Positions 33,835 to 42,908 of a stretch of 64,000 nt of DNA are shown in pieces. Positions within the stretch are counted from its first letter, which is position 1; each line of letters starts with the position of its first letter. The DNA is taken from the NCBI RefSeq assembly GCF_042665095.1, contig NZ_JBHTBV010000013.1; one strand, given 5' to 3'. The stretch is from Gordonibacter pamelaeae. Lineage in GTDB: Bacteria > Actinomycetota > Coriobacteriia > Coriobacteriales > Eggerthellaceae. The position numbers and the translations under genes are program-made. The notes under the pieces are model-generated. The model saw nothing but the letters and a program-made list of their open reading frames with translations, searched no databases and was not told the DNA's origin.

Positions 33835-33962
33835 GGGGAGGCGTGGCCGCGCGCGACCGTGCCGCAGATGGAAGGGCAAGGATGGGCGTGGCAGTGAGCG
33901 GAGCGGCCTGCGCGTGGAGGCCGCTGGAGGGGCGGGCGCGAGCCCGTCCCTCCGCTCGTTTC

Positions 33963-34451
33963 CTAGCGGGCTTCCGCCGGTTTCGCCGCCGCTTTCGGCT
34001 TGGGCTTCGACGCTGCCTTCTTCGGCCGTCCCGCCTTAGGCTTCTCGCGCAGGCGGGCGTCGACGCTGTAGCGCGTGATGAACGAGTCGCGCCCTTTGCG
34101 GAAGCCCATGAGCAGGCCGGACTTGAGCATTTGGGAGACGCGTGCGCGGGACACTCCGAGAAGCTCCGCCGCCTCGGATGCCGTCACGGCGGGGACGGTG
34201 TCGAGGCTCGCCTCCACGGCTACGAGCAGGATGCGACCGTCCTCATGCGTCGGCTCGTGGCCAAATGTTGCCTCGGGGATATCCCTGCCGTCCATGAGGC
34301 GAAACTCTATTTCAAGCTTGAGCCAGTCGGCCGCCATGGCCGAGACTTCGGCCAAGTCGGCCCCTTGGGTTCCTCCGTCGAAGTCGAACGGAAAGGCGAG
34401 TAGCCAACCGTCCTGCCCCTTGAAAACTTCGAATTCGTAGACATGCAGCAT
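33963..34451 (-). CDS. hicB: HicB-type antitoxin with helix-turn-helix
   Basis: A 162-residue antitoxin. The N-terminal ~75 residues have the HicB partial RNase-H-like fold (HVYEFEVFKGQDGWLLAFPFDFDGGTQG). Residues ~85-125 form an excisionase/MerR-like helix-turn-helix (VTASEAAELLGVSRARVSQMLKSG) for DNA binding and autoregulation. The C-terminus is a Lys/Pro/Ala-rich tail. An AAGGAA site precedes the ATG. It follows hicA by 29 bases in the same transcript. Confidence 0.8.
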   Translation of the reverse strand: MLHVYEFEVFKGQDGWLLAFPFDFDGGTQGADLAEVSAMAADWLKLEIEFRLMDGRDIPEATFGHEPTHEDGRILLVAVEASLDTVPAVTASEAAELLGVSRARVSQMLKSGLLMGFRKGRDSFITRYSVDARLREKPKAGRPKKAASKPKPKAAAKPAEAR

Positions 34452-34480
34452 GGATCAATTCCTTCCATTTTCGAACCAGG

Positions 34481-34663
34481 CTAGCGTTTTCCCTCGATGC
34501 CCGCTTGCTTCCTGATCGCCCTCGCCATGTTTTCGTCGATTTCCCTGTGCCGTGGGATCGATGTCGTGAATCCCGGTTTCTTGAAGATATCGTGGCTCGC
34601 CCCGCCGTAGTTTTTCAGCCCTTGGGCTTCGACTTCCTTGACAAGGTCGCGTCTCTTGACCAT
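34481..34663 (-). CDS. hicA: HicA-type toxin (mRNA interferase)
   Basis: A 60-residue HicA toxin, a dsRBD-fold ribonuclease. It shows the family signature R-D-L-V-K near the start, then GGASHDIF with the catalytic histidine, and the end region TTSIPRHREIDENMARAIRKQAGI. It is slightly shorter than most HicA proteins in the loop before the histidine. The start at 34663 has an AGGAAGGACG site. A near-consensus promoter (34681-34709) directs hicA-hicB. Confidence 0.82.
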   Translation of the reverse strand: MVKRRDLVKEVEAQGLKNYGGASHDIFKKPGFTTSIPRHREIDENMARAIRKQAGIEGKR

Positions 34664-34680
34664 GGTCGTCCTTCCTAAAA

Positions 34681-34709
34681 ATTATAAACTATAATTAAGA
34701 ATTAATCAA
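34681..34709 (-). promoter_or_regulatory. Promoter of hicAB
   Basis: On the minus strand, TTGATT (34709-34704), 17 bases, TATAAT (34686-34681): a near-perfect housekeeping promoter, ending 17 bases before the hicA start codon. Confidence 0.75.
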
Positions 34710-34798
34710 GTGCGAAAGGGGAGGGAGGCGGGCGTTGCTCCGTATCGGTTTCGCGGGGTCGTGTGTCCCCAGCGCCCGTCGCCCTGCGCCAGGCGCGC

Positions 34799-36553
34799 CT
34801 ACGGGCGCTGGCGGCGTAGGGCGAACGCGGCGGCGAGCGTGGCGCTGACCACGGCGGCGAGCGCGGTGCAGCGGGGCGCGCGGGCGAGGGCGTCGCCCGT
34901 CTCGGCGAGCGGGGCCGGGGGTGCTTCTTCGGCGGGCCCGTTGCCTGCTTGCGGCTCCTCGGGGGCGCTGGCCAGCTCGTTCACCACCTCGTAGTAGTAG
35001 GTGCGGGCGTTGCCCTCGACGGCGACGGCGAAGGGCTCGGCGGTGCGGTAGCCCGGCGGGGTGGTGGCGGGGTCCTCGCGGACCTCGTAGAGGCCGTAGG
35101 GCAGTGCGCCGTCGAGGCCTTCGGGGCGGAGCCCCTCGGTGGAGGCCCGGCCGTCCTCGCCGGTGACAAGGCGGGCCGCCACCTCGCCCGTTGAGAGGTG
35201 CACGATATCGAACGCCACGCCGGCGAGCGGGATCTGGGGCGTCGCGCCTGCCGCGTCCGCCGAAGCGCCGTTGGCGCCGCCACCGCCCGCGTTGTCCGCA
35301 GCGCCGTCCCCGCCCGTGCCTGCGCCGAGCTTGAGCAGCGCCACGTCGCCGCGCACCACCTGCTCGGCCACGGTGGGGACGCGGTACACGGCGGCGTTCG
35401 GCTCATCGGGGGAGGGCTCGACCGCACGCACGAGGGTCGGCGGGTCGGGCAGCAGGTAGCCGGCGGGCGGCCGCACCTCGCGCACGACCACGGTGCCGAG
35501 CGGCAGGCCATGGGCTCCGCGCCCGTTCCCGGGCAGGTCGCCCGCGCCCGCGGTCGCGCGTCCCTGCTCGTCGGTGATGACGTCCCAGGTGCGCGCAGGC
35601 CGTGCGCCCGCCACGGCGATCTCCTCGAGCGAGGCGTAGCGCCCCGCGTAGTGCTCGACCGTGAACGCCGCGCCCGCCAGGCTCGCATCGCCAAGCGGTA
35701 CGGGGACGCCCGTCTCGCGGTCCGCTTTCTGCACGAGGGCGTCGACAGGCGCGATCAGGGGCGCGTCCTCCACATGGACGGCCGGCACGGCGCCGGTGCG
35801 GCAGTCCTCCTGCGCGAGGTCGACCGGGTAGGTTCCCGGGTCGGGCAGGTAGCCCTCCGGCGCCGCCTTCTCGCGCACCCAGTAGCGCCCCGGCGCAAGG
35901 ACGCGTTTCGAACGGGCGCGCCCCGAGGAGTCGGTGGTCAGCGAGAGCGCCTCGCGCGTGCACGCCTCGTCGGCGTACACGCCGTACGCCGCGCCGTCCA
36001 GGCGGTAGCAGGGGTTGCCGTCCGTGACCTCCGGCGCGGCGGAGCGCTTGAGCACCTCCACCGATCCGAAGGGGTATAGCTTGAACCCGCCGACGTTCTG
36101 AACGCCGTAGGGCGAGTAATGGTTCTCGTACATGCCGGCGCCCCGGCAGTTCACGGTGATCTGGAAGCCGCCGTCGTCCGCAGGCTCGCCGGTGAACGGG
36201 TAGGTGCCCGGCAGCGGCGTGCCGTAGACGGAGCCCGAGATGCAGTAGCCGGTGGCCGTGATGCCGTACTCGGGGAACGTCACCTCGAACACGTTGCCGC
36301 CGTCCGGTCCGTCGATATGGGCGTTCGTGCAGGCCACGTAGCAGGTGCCCGAGATGCCCCCGAGGGCTTCGGCCGGTCGGGGAGCTGCCAGCGCCAACGC
36401 GAGGGCGAGGGCGCATGCGGCGAGCATCGCCGCGCCGCACGCGGCGGGCTTGCGGCGCCTGCGGCCCGAGGGGGAGAGGGGGCGCAGGCAGGGCGCTGCC
36501 TCGACAGCACCGTTTTCCTCATGAATGTGCGGCTGCGTGTGCGACGGGCCCAT
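34799..36553 (-). CDS. Sortase-anchored SpaA/Cna-B-domain adhesin
   Basis: A 584-residue surface protein. The N-terminus has a basic ~40-residue leader, a hydrophobic helix (AMLAACALALALALAA) and a probable cleavage after AEA. It carries three SpaA/Cna-B-type beta-sandwich domains (about residues 150-255, 265-385 and 395-520) with pilin E-box-like segments (YWVREKAAPEGYLP, VVVREVRPPAGYLL, YEVREDPATTPPGY), which usually form internal isopeptide bonds. A sortase motif-like LAETGD precedes a transmembrane helix and the RRQRP tail. No sortase gene is nearby. The ATG has GGAAGGGGG upstream. Confidence 0.82.
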   Translation of the reverse strand: MGPSHTQPHIHEENGAVEAAPCLRPLSPSGRRRRKPAACGAAMLAACALALALALAAPRPAEALGGISGTCYVACTNAHIDGPDGGNVFEVTFPEYGITATGYCISGSVYGTPLPGTYPFTGEPADDGGFQITVNCRGAGMYENHYSPYGVQNVGGFKLYPFGSVEVLKRSAAPEVTDGNPCYRLDGAAYGVYADEACTREALSLTTDSSGRARSKRVLAPGRYWVREKAAPEGYLPDPGTYPVDLAQEDCRTGAVPAVHVEDAPLIAPVDALVQKADRETGVPVPLGDASLAGAAFTVEHYAGRYASLEEIAVAGARPARTWDVITDEQGRATAGAGDLPGNGRGAHGLPLGTVVVREVRPPAGYLLPDPPTLVRAVEPSPDEPNAAVYRVPTVAEQVVRGDVALLKLGAGTGGDGAADNAGGGGANGASADAAGATPQIPLAGVAFDIVHLSTGEVAARLVTGEDGRASTEGLRPEGLDGALPYGLYEVREDPATTPPGYRTAEPFAVAVEGNARTYYYEVVNELASAPEEPQAGNGPAEEAPPAPLAETGDALARAPRCTALAAVVSATLAAAFALRRQRP

Positions 36554-36656
36554 GTCGGCCCCCTTCCTCGTCGTTCGTGCCGGGTCTGTCCCGGCGCCTC
36601 CATCCTAGCGCCGTGACCTTGCACGCCGACCGTAATTCGACCGTCCGCAGGTCGCG

Positions 36657-36708
36657 CGGACCTTGCGCGTTTCCGACGTGGGAACCGTCCGGACCTTGCG
36701 CGTTTCCG
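36657..36708. repeat. Two direct repeats of 19 bases
   Basis: CGGACCTTGCGCGTTTCCG occurs at 36657-36675 and 36690-36708, 33 bases apart. A partly similar copy follows at about 36713. Confidence 0.8.
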
Positions 36709-36762
36709 CCGCCCGGACCGTCGGGTCCTTGCCCGCATCCAGCACCGGTCCAGCCCGTTTTC

Positions 36763-36812
36763 GCAGGAAGCCCTCCGGGCGGTACCCGGAAGCCGCCCGG
36801 AGGGCTTCCTGC
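36763..36812. repeat. Perfect 20-bp inverted repeat
   Basis: GCAGGAAGCCCTCCGGGCGG (36763-36782) and its exact complement (36793-36812), with a 10-base loop. No gene ends nearby on the plus strand. On the minus strand it would lie in the adhesin promoter region. It could be a stray terminator or a regulatory hairpin. Confidence 0.75.
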
Positions 36813-37325
36813 CGGGTTCCCCCTCCCGCTCCTTTTGCGTGTTATTCGCCGCAAAAACACGCCGCTAGGGTGGCACATGCTCCTCTGCATAGCTATAATC
36901 AAATAGCCGATTCTATCTACTACTGGTTGGCATCGAACAACGGTCCTGGCCGCAAGGTGCTCGATGGCGGCCAGCAGTCGATAGAAGCGGTCGGAGGAGC
37001 TGTCAACGTCATTTCGCGCAGGGGGTGCGAACGTTTCACGCCAAGGCTCGCTCAGGGGGTGGCGAACCGCCGAACGGCGGAATGCCCAGACGAGCGGTCG
37101 GGGTGAAAATCGCGGTCCGATCAATTAATACTATCGGGCTTACCCGCTCGCGGAATTTAGAACTTCCGGTGTGATGTGGATGGAACGGGCGTTTTATACA
37201 CTGGCGTGCATGATCCGCGCGAGTGAGAGCGTTCGGGCCAAGCGGAACTTCCGCGCATAATCATGCGAACGGCACGACAGGGTTCAACGGTAAGGTAAAC
37301 GGACGAGAAGAAGAGGGGAAGGTAG

Positions 37326-40223
37326 ATGGAGATTTCCAAGACGTCGACCGGTCTCAAGGGCCTTGTGAGCCCGGATACCGTGTCGACCGAGGTCGACATC
37401 CATCAAGACGGCGTCACGATGGTCAAGTCGCTCTGCTATTTCTGCCATGCTAACTGCGGCGTGCTCGCCTACGTTAAGGATGGCGACGTAATCAAGATCG
37501 AAGGCGATCCCGATTACTCGAACCAAGGCGGACTGTGCTGCCGCGGCACGAGCGCGCTGCTGCACGTCAACCACCCCGCCCGCATCAACCACGCGTTGAA
37601 GCGCGTGGGTGCCAAGGGCGAGGGCAAGTGGGAGAAGATCCCGTACGACCAGGCGATCCAGGAGGTTGCCGACCGCCTCAACCAGATCAAGGACGAGAGC
37701 GGCGCCGAGGCCGTGGCCTCTGCGGGCGGCACGACGCGCACCGACGACTGGGCGCGCCGCCGCTTCCTGAACCAGTTCGGCACGCCGAACGGCTTCCACA
37801 ACGCGCTTCTGTGCTGGATCCCCACGTTCATGGCCGAGACCTGCGTGGCCGGCTGGTCGCCGTTCGAGACGGACCTCGCCGGCGCCAAGTGCCTCATCCT
37901 CTGGGGCATGAACCCCGGTGCCTCCACGCTGGGCGGCATGAACGGCTACACCGACCTGCAGAAGAACGGCCTGAAGATCGTGGTCGTGGACCCGCGCTAC
38001 TCCGAGACGGCTTCCAAGGCCGACCTGTGGCTGCCGCTGCGTCCCGGCTCCGACGCCGCGCTCGCGCTGGCCATGCTGCACACCATCATCTACGAGGGCC
38101 TGGTCAACTGGGAGTTCGTGGGCGAGTGGTGCGACGGCTTCGAGGAGCTGCAGGAGCATGTGGCCGAGTACACGCCCGAGTGGGCTGCGCCCATCACGTG
38201 GCTCGAGCCCGACCAGATCCGTCAGGCCGCGCGCCTGTACGCCATGAACACGCCCGGCTGCATCCAGTGGGGCTGCACGTGGGACCAGATCGGCCGTGCC
38301 TCCACCACCGGCAGCCACGCCATCGCCCTCATGCGCGCCGTCTGCGGCAACCTCGACGTCCCCGGCGGCGACGGCATGCCGGGCCCCGCGCTCAACTACC
38401 TCACCGACGAGGAGATGGAGCTCAACGAGTGCCTGCCCGAGGAGCAGAAGGCCAAGCAGATCGGGTCCAACAAGTTCAAGCTGACCTCCTGGCCCGGCTA
38501 CCAGATGATCTCCGACAACGCGAAGCGCACGTGGGGCAAGACGCTGCCCACCGAGTGGTTCTGCGAGGCCCACGGCCCGAGCGTGTTCAAGGCCATCATC
38601 ACGGGCGACCCGTACCAGGTGCGCGCGCTCATCGTGAACGCCACGAACCCCATCAACTCCTACGGCGACGCGAAGATGACGCTGCAGGCGCTCAAGCAGT
38701 GCGAGTTCCTGGTGGTCGTGGACTACTGGATGACCCCGACGGCCCTGTTCGCGGACTACGTGTTCCCGGCGGCCGGCGCGCTGGAGCGTCCCACCATCGT
38801 CACGCACTACGGCGCCACCGACTCCATCATGGGCGGCCGCCGCGCCATCCAGCCCAAGTACGACCGCCACACGGACATGACGTTCTGGCGCAAGCTGGGC
38901 CTGGCCTGCGGCCAGGATCCTGCGAACTGGCCGTGGGAGACCGAGGAAGAGGCGTACTTCCACATCCTGGAGCCCCTGGGCCTGGGCGGCGTGGAGAGCT
39001 ACAACGACTTCGTCGACTACTACCGCATGTACTATCCGCCGCTGCACCAGAACAAGTTCAAGGCCAACGGCTTCTGGACCCCCTCGGGCAAGGTCGAGTG
39101 CAACTCCACCATCCTGCGCGAGCTGGGCTACCCCGGCATGCCCACCTACATCGGCTGCATCGAGAACGAGATCGACACGCCGGAGATCGCGGAGGAGTAC
39201 CCGATCGTGCTCACCACGGGCGGCGGCTTCATGCCGTACCACCACTCCGAGCACTTCCAGATGCAGGGCATCCGCTACCTGTATCCCGACCCGTACTTCT
39301 CCATCAACCCGGAGCTGGCCGAGAAGCTGAACATCGCCTACGGCGACTGGTGCTGGATCGAGACGCGCCGCGGCCGCATCAAGATGCGTGCCAACGTGGA
39401 GCCCGAGGTGCATCCCAACGTGGTGTTCGCGCCGCGCGGCTGGTGGTTCCCCGAGCGCGACGGCTCGGCCGACCTGGACAACCCGTTCGGCTGCCTCGAG
39501 TCCAACGTCAACGTGCTGACCTCGGTCGATGACGAGCACTGCGACCCCATGGGCGGCTCGTGGGCCAACCGCGGCCTCATGTGCAAGGTATACAAGTGCG
39601 GCGAGTACGACAAGGAGTACAAGAAGGAGGACACCCAGTTCTCCATCCCGGGCTCCTCGTCCGAGCCGGGCGTGACGGTCATGCCGAGCGACCAGAAGCT
39701 CGCCCGCGAGCCCATCCCGTTCGAGAAGCCCGAGCCGGCCGAGGCCGTGCCCGAGGGCTACGAGTGGGTGTGGCAGAGCAACACGCTGTACCAGAAGGGC
39801 ACGCACTTCCGCCTGGACGAGTCGGGCTGGCTCATCAACCCGCGCACGAAGGGCTACCACGACGCCCACACCGGCTGGCGCTACGACGCGGCCAACGAGT
39901 GCCTCGTGGACGACGAGACCGGCAAGATGTACACCATGGAGCGCGAGGAGATCGTGTTCGCGGCGGGCGTGCGCTGCTATCCCGGCCAGGCCGCTCCTTA
40001 CGAGGTGCCCGAGAACCTGACCTGGAACCAGGAGAAGGGCTATGCCACGCTGGGCGACAAGCCCTACGTGTACGACCCGAACAGCGGCTGGATGCTGGAC
40101 CCCGACAACGGCGCCTTCCACGACGCCAACTACGGCTGGCTCTACGACGCCGCCACCGGCCATCTGGTCGACGAAGCCACGGGCAAGCACTACGACATGT
40201 CGTATGCTCCCGTCGAAGAATAG
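37326..40223 (+). CDS. Molybdopterin oxidoreductase with C-terminal tandem-repeat domain
   Basis: A 965-residue DMSO-reductase-family catalytic subunit. It has a canonical N-terminal 4Fe-4S motif C37-x2-C40-x3-C44-x26-C71, and the predicted Mo ligand is Cys163 (LLCWIP). No Tat or Sec signal is visible, so the enzyme should be cytoplasmic. About residues 800-965 are an unusual extension with two ~60-residue repeats, each with GW-x5-P, then DA...GW-x-YDAA and VD-E-TGK-Y. A GGGGAAGG site precedes the ATG. The 4Fe-4S and NrfD genes follow immediately, so it is a three-subunit membrane-associated reductase. The substrate is unknown. Confidence 0.85.
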   Translation: MEISKTSTGLKGLVSPDTVSTEVDIHQDGVTMVKSLCYFCHANCGVLAYVKDGDVIKIEGDPDYSNQGGLCCRGTSALLHVNHPARINHALKRVGAKGEGKWEKIPYDQAIQEVADRLNQIKDESGAEAVASAGGTTRTDDWARRRFLNQFGTPNGFHNALLCWIPTFMAETCVAGWSPFETDLAGAKCLILWGMNPGASTLGGMNGYTDLQKNGLKIVVVDPRYSETASKADLWLPLRPGSDAALALAMLHTIIYEGLVNWEFVGEWCDGFEELQEHVAEYTPEWAAPITWLEPDQIRQAARLYAMNTPGCIQWGCTWDQIGRASTTGSHAIALMRAVCGNLDVPGGDGMPGPALNYLTDEEMELNECLPEEQKAKQIGSNKFKLTSWPGYQMISDNAKRTWGKTLPTEWFCEAHGPSVFKAIITGDPYQVRALIVNATNPINSYGDAKMTLQALKQCEFLVVVDYWMTPTALFADYVFPAAGALERPTIVTHYGATDSIMGGRRAIQPKYDRHTDMTFWRKLGLACGQDPANWPWETEEEAYFHILEPLGLGGVESYNDFVDYYRMYYPPLHQNKFKANGFWTPSGKVECNSTILRELGYPGMPTYIGCIENEIDTPEIAEEYPIVLTTGGGFMPYHHSEHFQMQGIRYLYPDPYFSINPELAEKLNIAYGDWCWIETRRGRIKMRANVEPEVHPNVVFAPRGWWFPERDGSADLDNPFGCLESNVNVLTSVDDEHCDPMGGSWANRGLMCKVYKCGEYDKEYKKEDTQFSIPGSSSEPGVTVMPSDQKLAREPIPFEKPEPAEAVPEGYEWVWQSNTLYQKGTHFRLDESGWLINPRTKGYHDAHTGWRYDAANECLVDDETGKMYTMEREEIVFAAGVRCYPGQAAPYEVPENLTWNQEKGYATLGDKPYVYDPNSGWMLDPDNGAFHDANYGWLYDAATGHLVDEATGKHYDMSYAPVEE

Positions 40224-40251
40224 CCGCCGAGTAGGAAGAAAGGATAGATAA

Positions 40252-40830
40252 ATGACTCGTTACGTCATGGTCATCGACCAGCGTCGCTGCATCGGCTGTC
40301 ACTCCTGCACGGTTGCTTGTCGTACGTGGAACAAGCTTCCACTTGACATCGTCTACAACCCCGTGGTCACCGAGGGCGCCCAGGGCACGTGGCCGAACGT
40401 CCACAAGTCCTGGCAGCCGCTGCTGTGCATGCACTGCGAGAACCCCGAGTGCGTTCCCTGCTGCCCGTCCGGCGCGAGCCAGCAGGACGAGGACGGCACC
40501 GTGTGGGTCGACCCTAAGAAGTGCCTGTCCTGCAAGGTGTGCGTGAACGCCTGCCCGTACGGCATGCGCGACGCCTCGCACCTGGAGGACCGCATGCACC
40601 GCTACGTGCGCAAGTGCACGTTCTGCCGCGACAAGCGCCAGCTGGACCCCTCTGCCCAGCCGTACTGCGTGCTGACCTGCCATCAGAAGGCCCGTATCTT
40701 CGGCGATCTCGACGATCCGAACAGCGAGGTCTCCAAGCTTATCGGCTCCGTGAAGACCGAGCGCCTCTTCGAGGAGTTCGGCACCGAGCCGCAGATCTAC
40801 TACATTCCTGACTTGGGAGGTAAGGCATAA
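40252..40830 (+). CDS. DmsB/NrfC-type subunit with four 4Fe-4S clusters
   Basis: A 192-residue ferredoxin-like electron-transfer subunit. It has four cysteine groups: C13-x2-C16-x2-C19-x3-C23; CMHCENPECVPCCP; CLSCKVCVNACP; and CTFC...CVLTC. They match the four-cluster layout of DmsB, PsrB and NrfC. It carries electrons between the NrfD membrane subunit and the Mo subunit. It starts 28 bases after the Mo gene, and its last base overlaps the first of the NrfD gene. Confidence 0.9.
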   Translation: MTRYVMVIDQRRCIGCHSCTVACRTWNKLPLDIVYNPVVTEGAQGTWPNVHKSWQPLLCMHCENPECVPCCPSGASQQDEDGTVWVDPKKCLSCKVCVNACPYGMRDASHLEDRMHRYVRKCTFCRDKRQLDPSAQPYCVLTCHQKARIFGDLDDPNSEVSKLIGSVKTERLFEEFGTEPQIYYIPDLGGKA

Positions 40831-41810
40831 TGAAACATCATTATTGGGAACCGCCTATCGCCCTGTACCTTTTCCTGGGCGGTCTGGCGGGCGGCATCCT
40901 GTTCCTGGCCGCCATCTTCAACAGCTTCGTGGTCCCCGGCTACGCCGAGGTGTTCGCGCTGCCCGTGCTCGTTTCGCTGGTGTGCGTGGCCATCGGCTGC
41001 GTGTTCCTGGTCGTCGACCTGGGGCAGCCGGGCGTGTTCTGGCGCGTGTGGACCACGTCGAAGTCCATCATCAAGTGGGGCGCTACGTTCCTCGTGATCG
41101 CCGCGGTGTTCGCGCTGCTGTTCCTGCTGGCGTTCATCGGCGATGCCTGGCCGATCTTCGCGGGGCTGTCCGGCCTGCTGAAGCCCGCTGCGGACTTCTT
41201 CCTGATCGTGGCCGGCTTCTTCGGCCTGTGCATCATGATGTACACCGGCATCATGCTGTCCACCCTGAAGGCGCACGCGTTCTGGGCCACCCCGGCGCTG
41301 CCCGTGCTGTTCACTATCTCGGCCATCTCCACGGGCTGCGCGGCCATCGTGCTGTCCATCGGCGGCTGGCCGGCGGCCATGACGCTGGAGAGCCTGTTCG
41401 TGTCCGAGATCGTGCTGGAGATCCTGCACGTGGTGGACATCGTGCTGGTCATCGCCGAGCTCATCGTGCTGCTGACCATGGTGCTGTCCTTCGCGGGTGC
41501 CGGCAACGAGACCGCCAAGGCGGCGGCGCGCCGCTGGGTCAAGGGTTCCTACGCTGGCCTGTTCTGGGTCGGCATGGTGGGCCTGGGCCTCGTGGTGCCG
41601 CTGGTCATGTACATCGGCGGCGGTCACTCTGCCGCGGCCACGCTCGTGGCGCCCATCCTGGTGCTGTGCGGCGGCTGCCTGCTGCGCTTCATGGTGGTCA
41701 ACACCGACGACCGCGCCGAGATCCCGGGCGAGAACCGCTACTACAACCGCCTCGCCAAGAACGATGCGGAGTTCATCACCAAGTGGACGTACGGCGACAA
41801 CCAGTTCTAA
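40830..41810 (+). CDS. NrfD/PsrC-type membrane quinol-interacting subunit
   Basis: A 326-residue membrane protein with eight or nine helices of the NrfD/PsrC family. The N-terminal WEPPIALYLFLGGLAGG and the VDLGQPGVFWRVW segment are family hallmarks. It anchors the complex and exchanges electrons with menaquinone. Its ATG shares a base with the stop codon of the Fe-S gene, and a Shine-Dalgarno GGGAGGTAAG lies in front. A hairpin at 41863-41890 ends the operon. Confidence 0.9.
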   Translation: MKHHYWEPPIALYLFLGGLAGGILFLAAIFNSFVVPGYAEVFALPVLVSLVCVAIGCVFLVVDLGQPGVFWRVWTTSKSIIKWGATFLVIAAVFALLFLLAFIGDAWPIFAGLSGLLKPAADFFLIVAGFFGLCIMMYTGIMLSTLKAHAFWATPALPVLFTISAISTGCAAIVLSIGGWPAAMTLESLFVSEIVLEILHVVDIVLVIAELIVLLTMVLSFAGAGNETAKAAARRWVKGSYAGLFWVGMVGLGLVVPLVMYIGGGHSAAATLVAPILVLCGGCLLRFMVVNTDDRAEIPGENRYYNRLAKNDAEFITKWTYGDNQF

Positions 41811-41862
41811 GGCGGCCGCGAGGCCGTGAGCGCGCAGGCTTCGCGCTGCGCGTACGCTGACG

Positions 41863-41890
41863 GGGGGCCCGGCTTATCGGTCGGGCCCCC
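41863..41890 (+). terminator. Terminator of the Mo/Fe-S/NrfD operon
   Basis: GGGGGCCCG (41863-41871) pairs with CGGGCCCCC (41882-41890), followed by a TTTT run at about 41899. Confidence 0.8.
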
Positions 41891-41924
41891 GCCTGCCGTT
41901 TTAACCGAGTATCCAGGGGGGAAC

Positions 41925-42908
41925 ATGGAAGACTACGTATTCGAGGACGTGCTGGCCGGAAGCACCGTGACGTGCGGCTTCCCGGGCCTTGACACGCGGG
42001 TGGCGGCGGCCGACGGGCCGCGGCGCGCCCGCACCCTGTTCTTCCCCGGCTGCTCGCTTATCAACTACGCGCTGCCGCTCGTGAAGGCGGTCTACGACCT
42101 GCTAGCGCAGGCGGAGCGCGTCGAGGGTATCTCGCTTCTGTGCTGCGGGAAGATCTTGAGCTTCGAGCCGGACGGCAAGGCCGTGCGCGCGGCGTTCGAG
42201 GACGAGCTGTGCGCGCACGTGGCCGCGGCGGGGGTGGAGCGCATCGTGGCTGCCTGCCCGAACTGCGTCGCCGCCTTGCGCGGCGCCCTTGCCGAGGACG
42301 AGCGCACGGCCGGCGTGGAGGTGGTGCCGCTGCCCCTGGAGCTGGAGGCGCTGGGCTACCGGGTAGACGCCGAGGTGGCAAAGCGCCTGCTGGCCGCCGA
42401 GCTGGAGGCGGGAGCGGGCTTCTATGAGGTGTGCGCCGAGGGCGCCCGCCCGCCGCTGCGGTTCAGCGTGCACGACTCCTGCCCCGACCGGGCCACGGGC
42501 GAGTTCGCAGACGGCCTGCGGGCGCTCATGCCCGCCGAGCTGGCGGTGGAGCCGGCGCATGCGCGCCGGAGCTCCCAGTGCTGCGGCTCGCTCGTGCGGG
42601 CGGCGGGGCATGCGGACAAGGCGCTCGAGCAGTCGCAGGCGCGCGGGGCCGAGGCCGTGGCGGCCGGCGGCTCGGCCATCGTGGCGGCATGCGTGAGCTG
42701 CTCGTTTTTGCTCTCCGTTTCGCAGTGGCGCGTGCCGGTGTTCCACTACCTGGAGCTGCTGTTCGACTGGCGCATCGACTGGCGCGCCGCCGATGCCTAC
42801 ATGAAGCTGCGCTTCCTGTTCGACGAGCCGGCGGCGGACGGCGGCGAGGCGCGCCCGTTCAAGGGGCTCGCTCCCGAGCCTGGCGACGACCGGGAGGAGG
42901 CGCGATGA
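41925..42908 (+). CDS. CCG-domain (HdrB/GlpC-like) Fe-S protein
   Basis: A 327-residue protein with two cysteine-rich CCG domains like those of heterodisulfide reductase subunit B. The first has FFPGCSLINY...LLCCGKILS...CPNC; the second has HDSCPDRATG...SQCCGSLVRA...CVSC. Such domains bind a non-cubane 4Fe-4S cluster or handle thiol-disulfide redox chemistry. It lacks the ferredoxin domain of GlpC. The start at 41925 has an AGGGGGG site. It overlaps the next Mo gene by ATGA, so the two are tightly coupled and may form one complex. Confidence 0.85.
   Translation: MEDYVFEDVLAGSTVTCGFPGLDTRVAAADGPRRARTLFFPGCSLINYALPLVKAVYDLLAQAERVEGISLLCCGKILSFEPDGKAVRAAFEDELCAHVAAAGVERIVAACPNCVAALRGALAEDERTAGVEVVPLPLELEALGYRVDAEVAKRLLAAELEAGAGFYEVCAEGARPPLRFSVHDSCPDRATGEFADGLRALMPAELAVEPAHARRSSQCCGSLVRAAGHADKALEQSQARGAEAVAAGGSAIVAACVSCSFLLSVSQWRVPVFHYLELLFDWRIDWRAADAYMKLRFLFDEPAADGGEARPFKGLAPEPGDDREEAR

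Larger units (their letters stand above)
36554..37325. other. 770-base intergenic region with repeats
   Basis: This lies between the divergent adhesin and Mo-reductase genes. It contains a direct repeat (36657-36675 and 36690-36708, CGGACCTTGCGCGTTTCCG, plus a decayed third copy) and a perfect 20-bp inverted repeat (36763-36812). The right half is less GC-rich and must hold the Mo-reductase promoter, but I see no clear -35/-10 pair. Confidence 0.5.
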
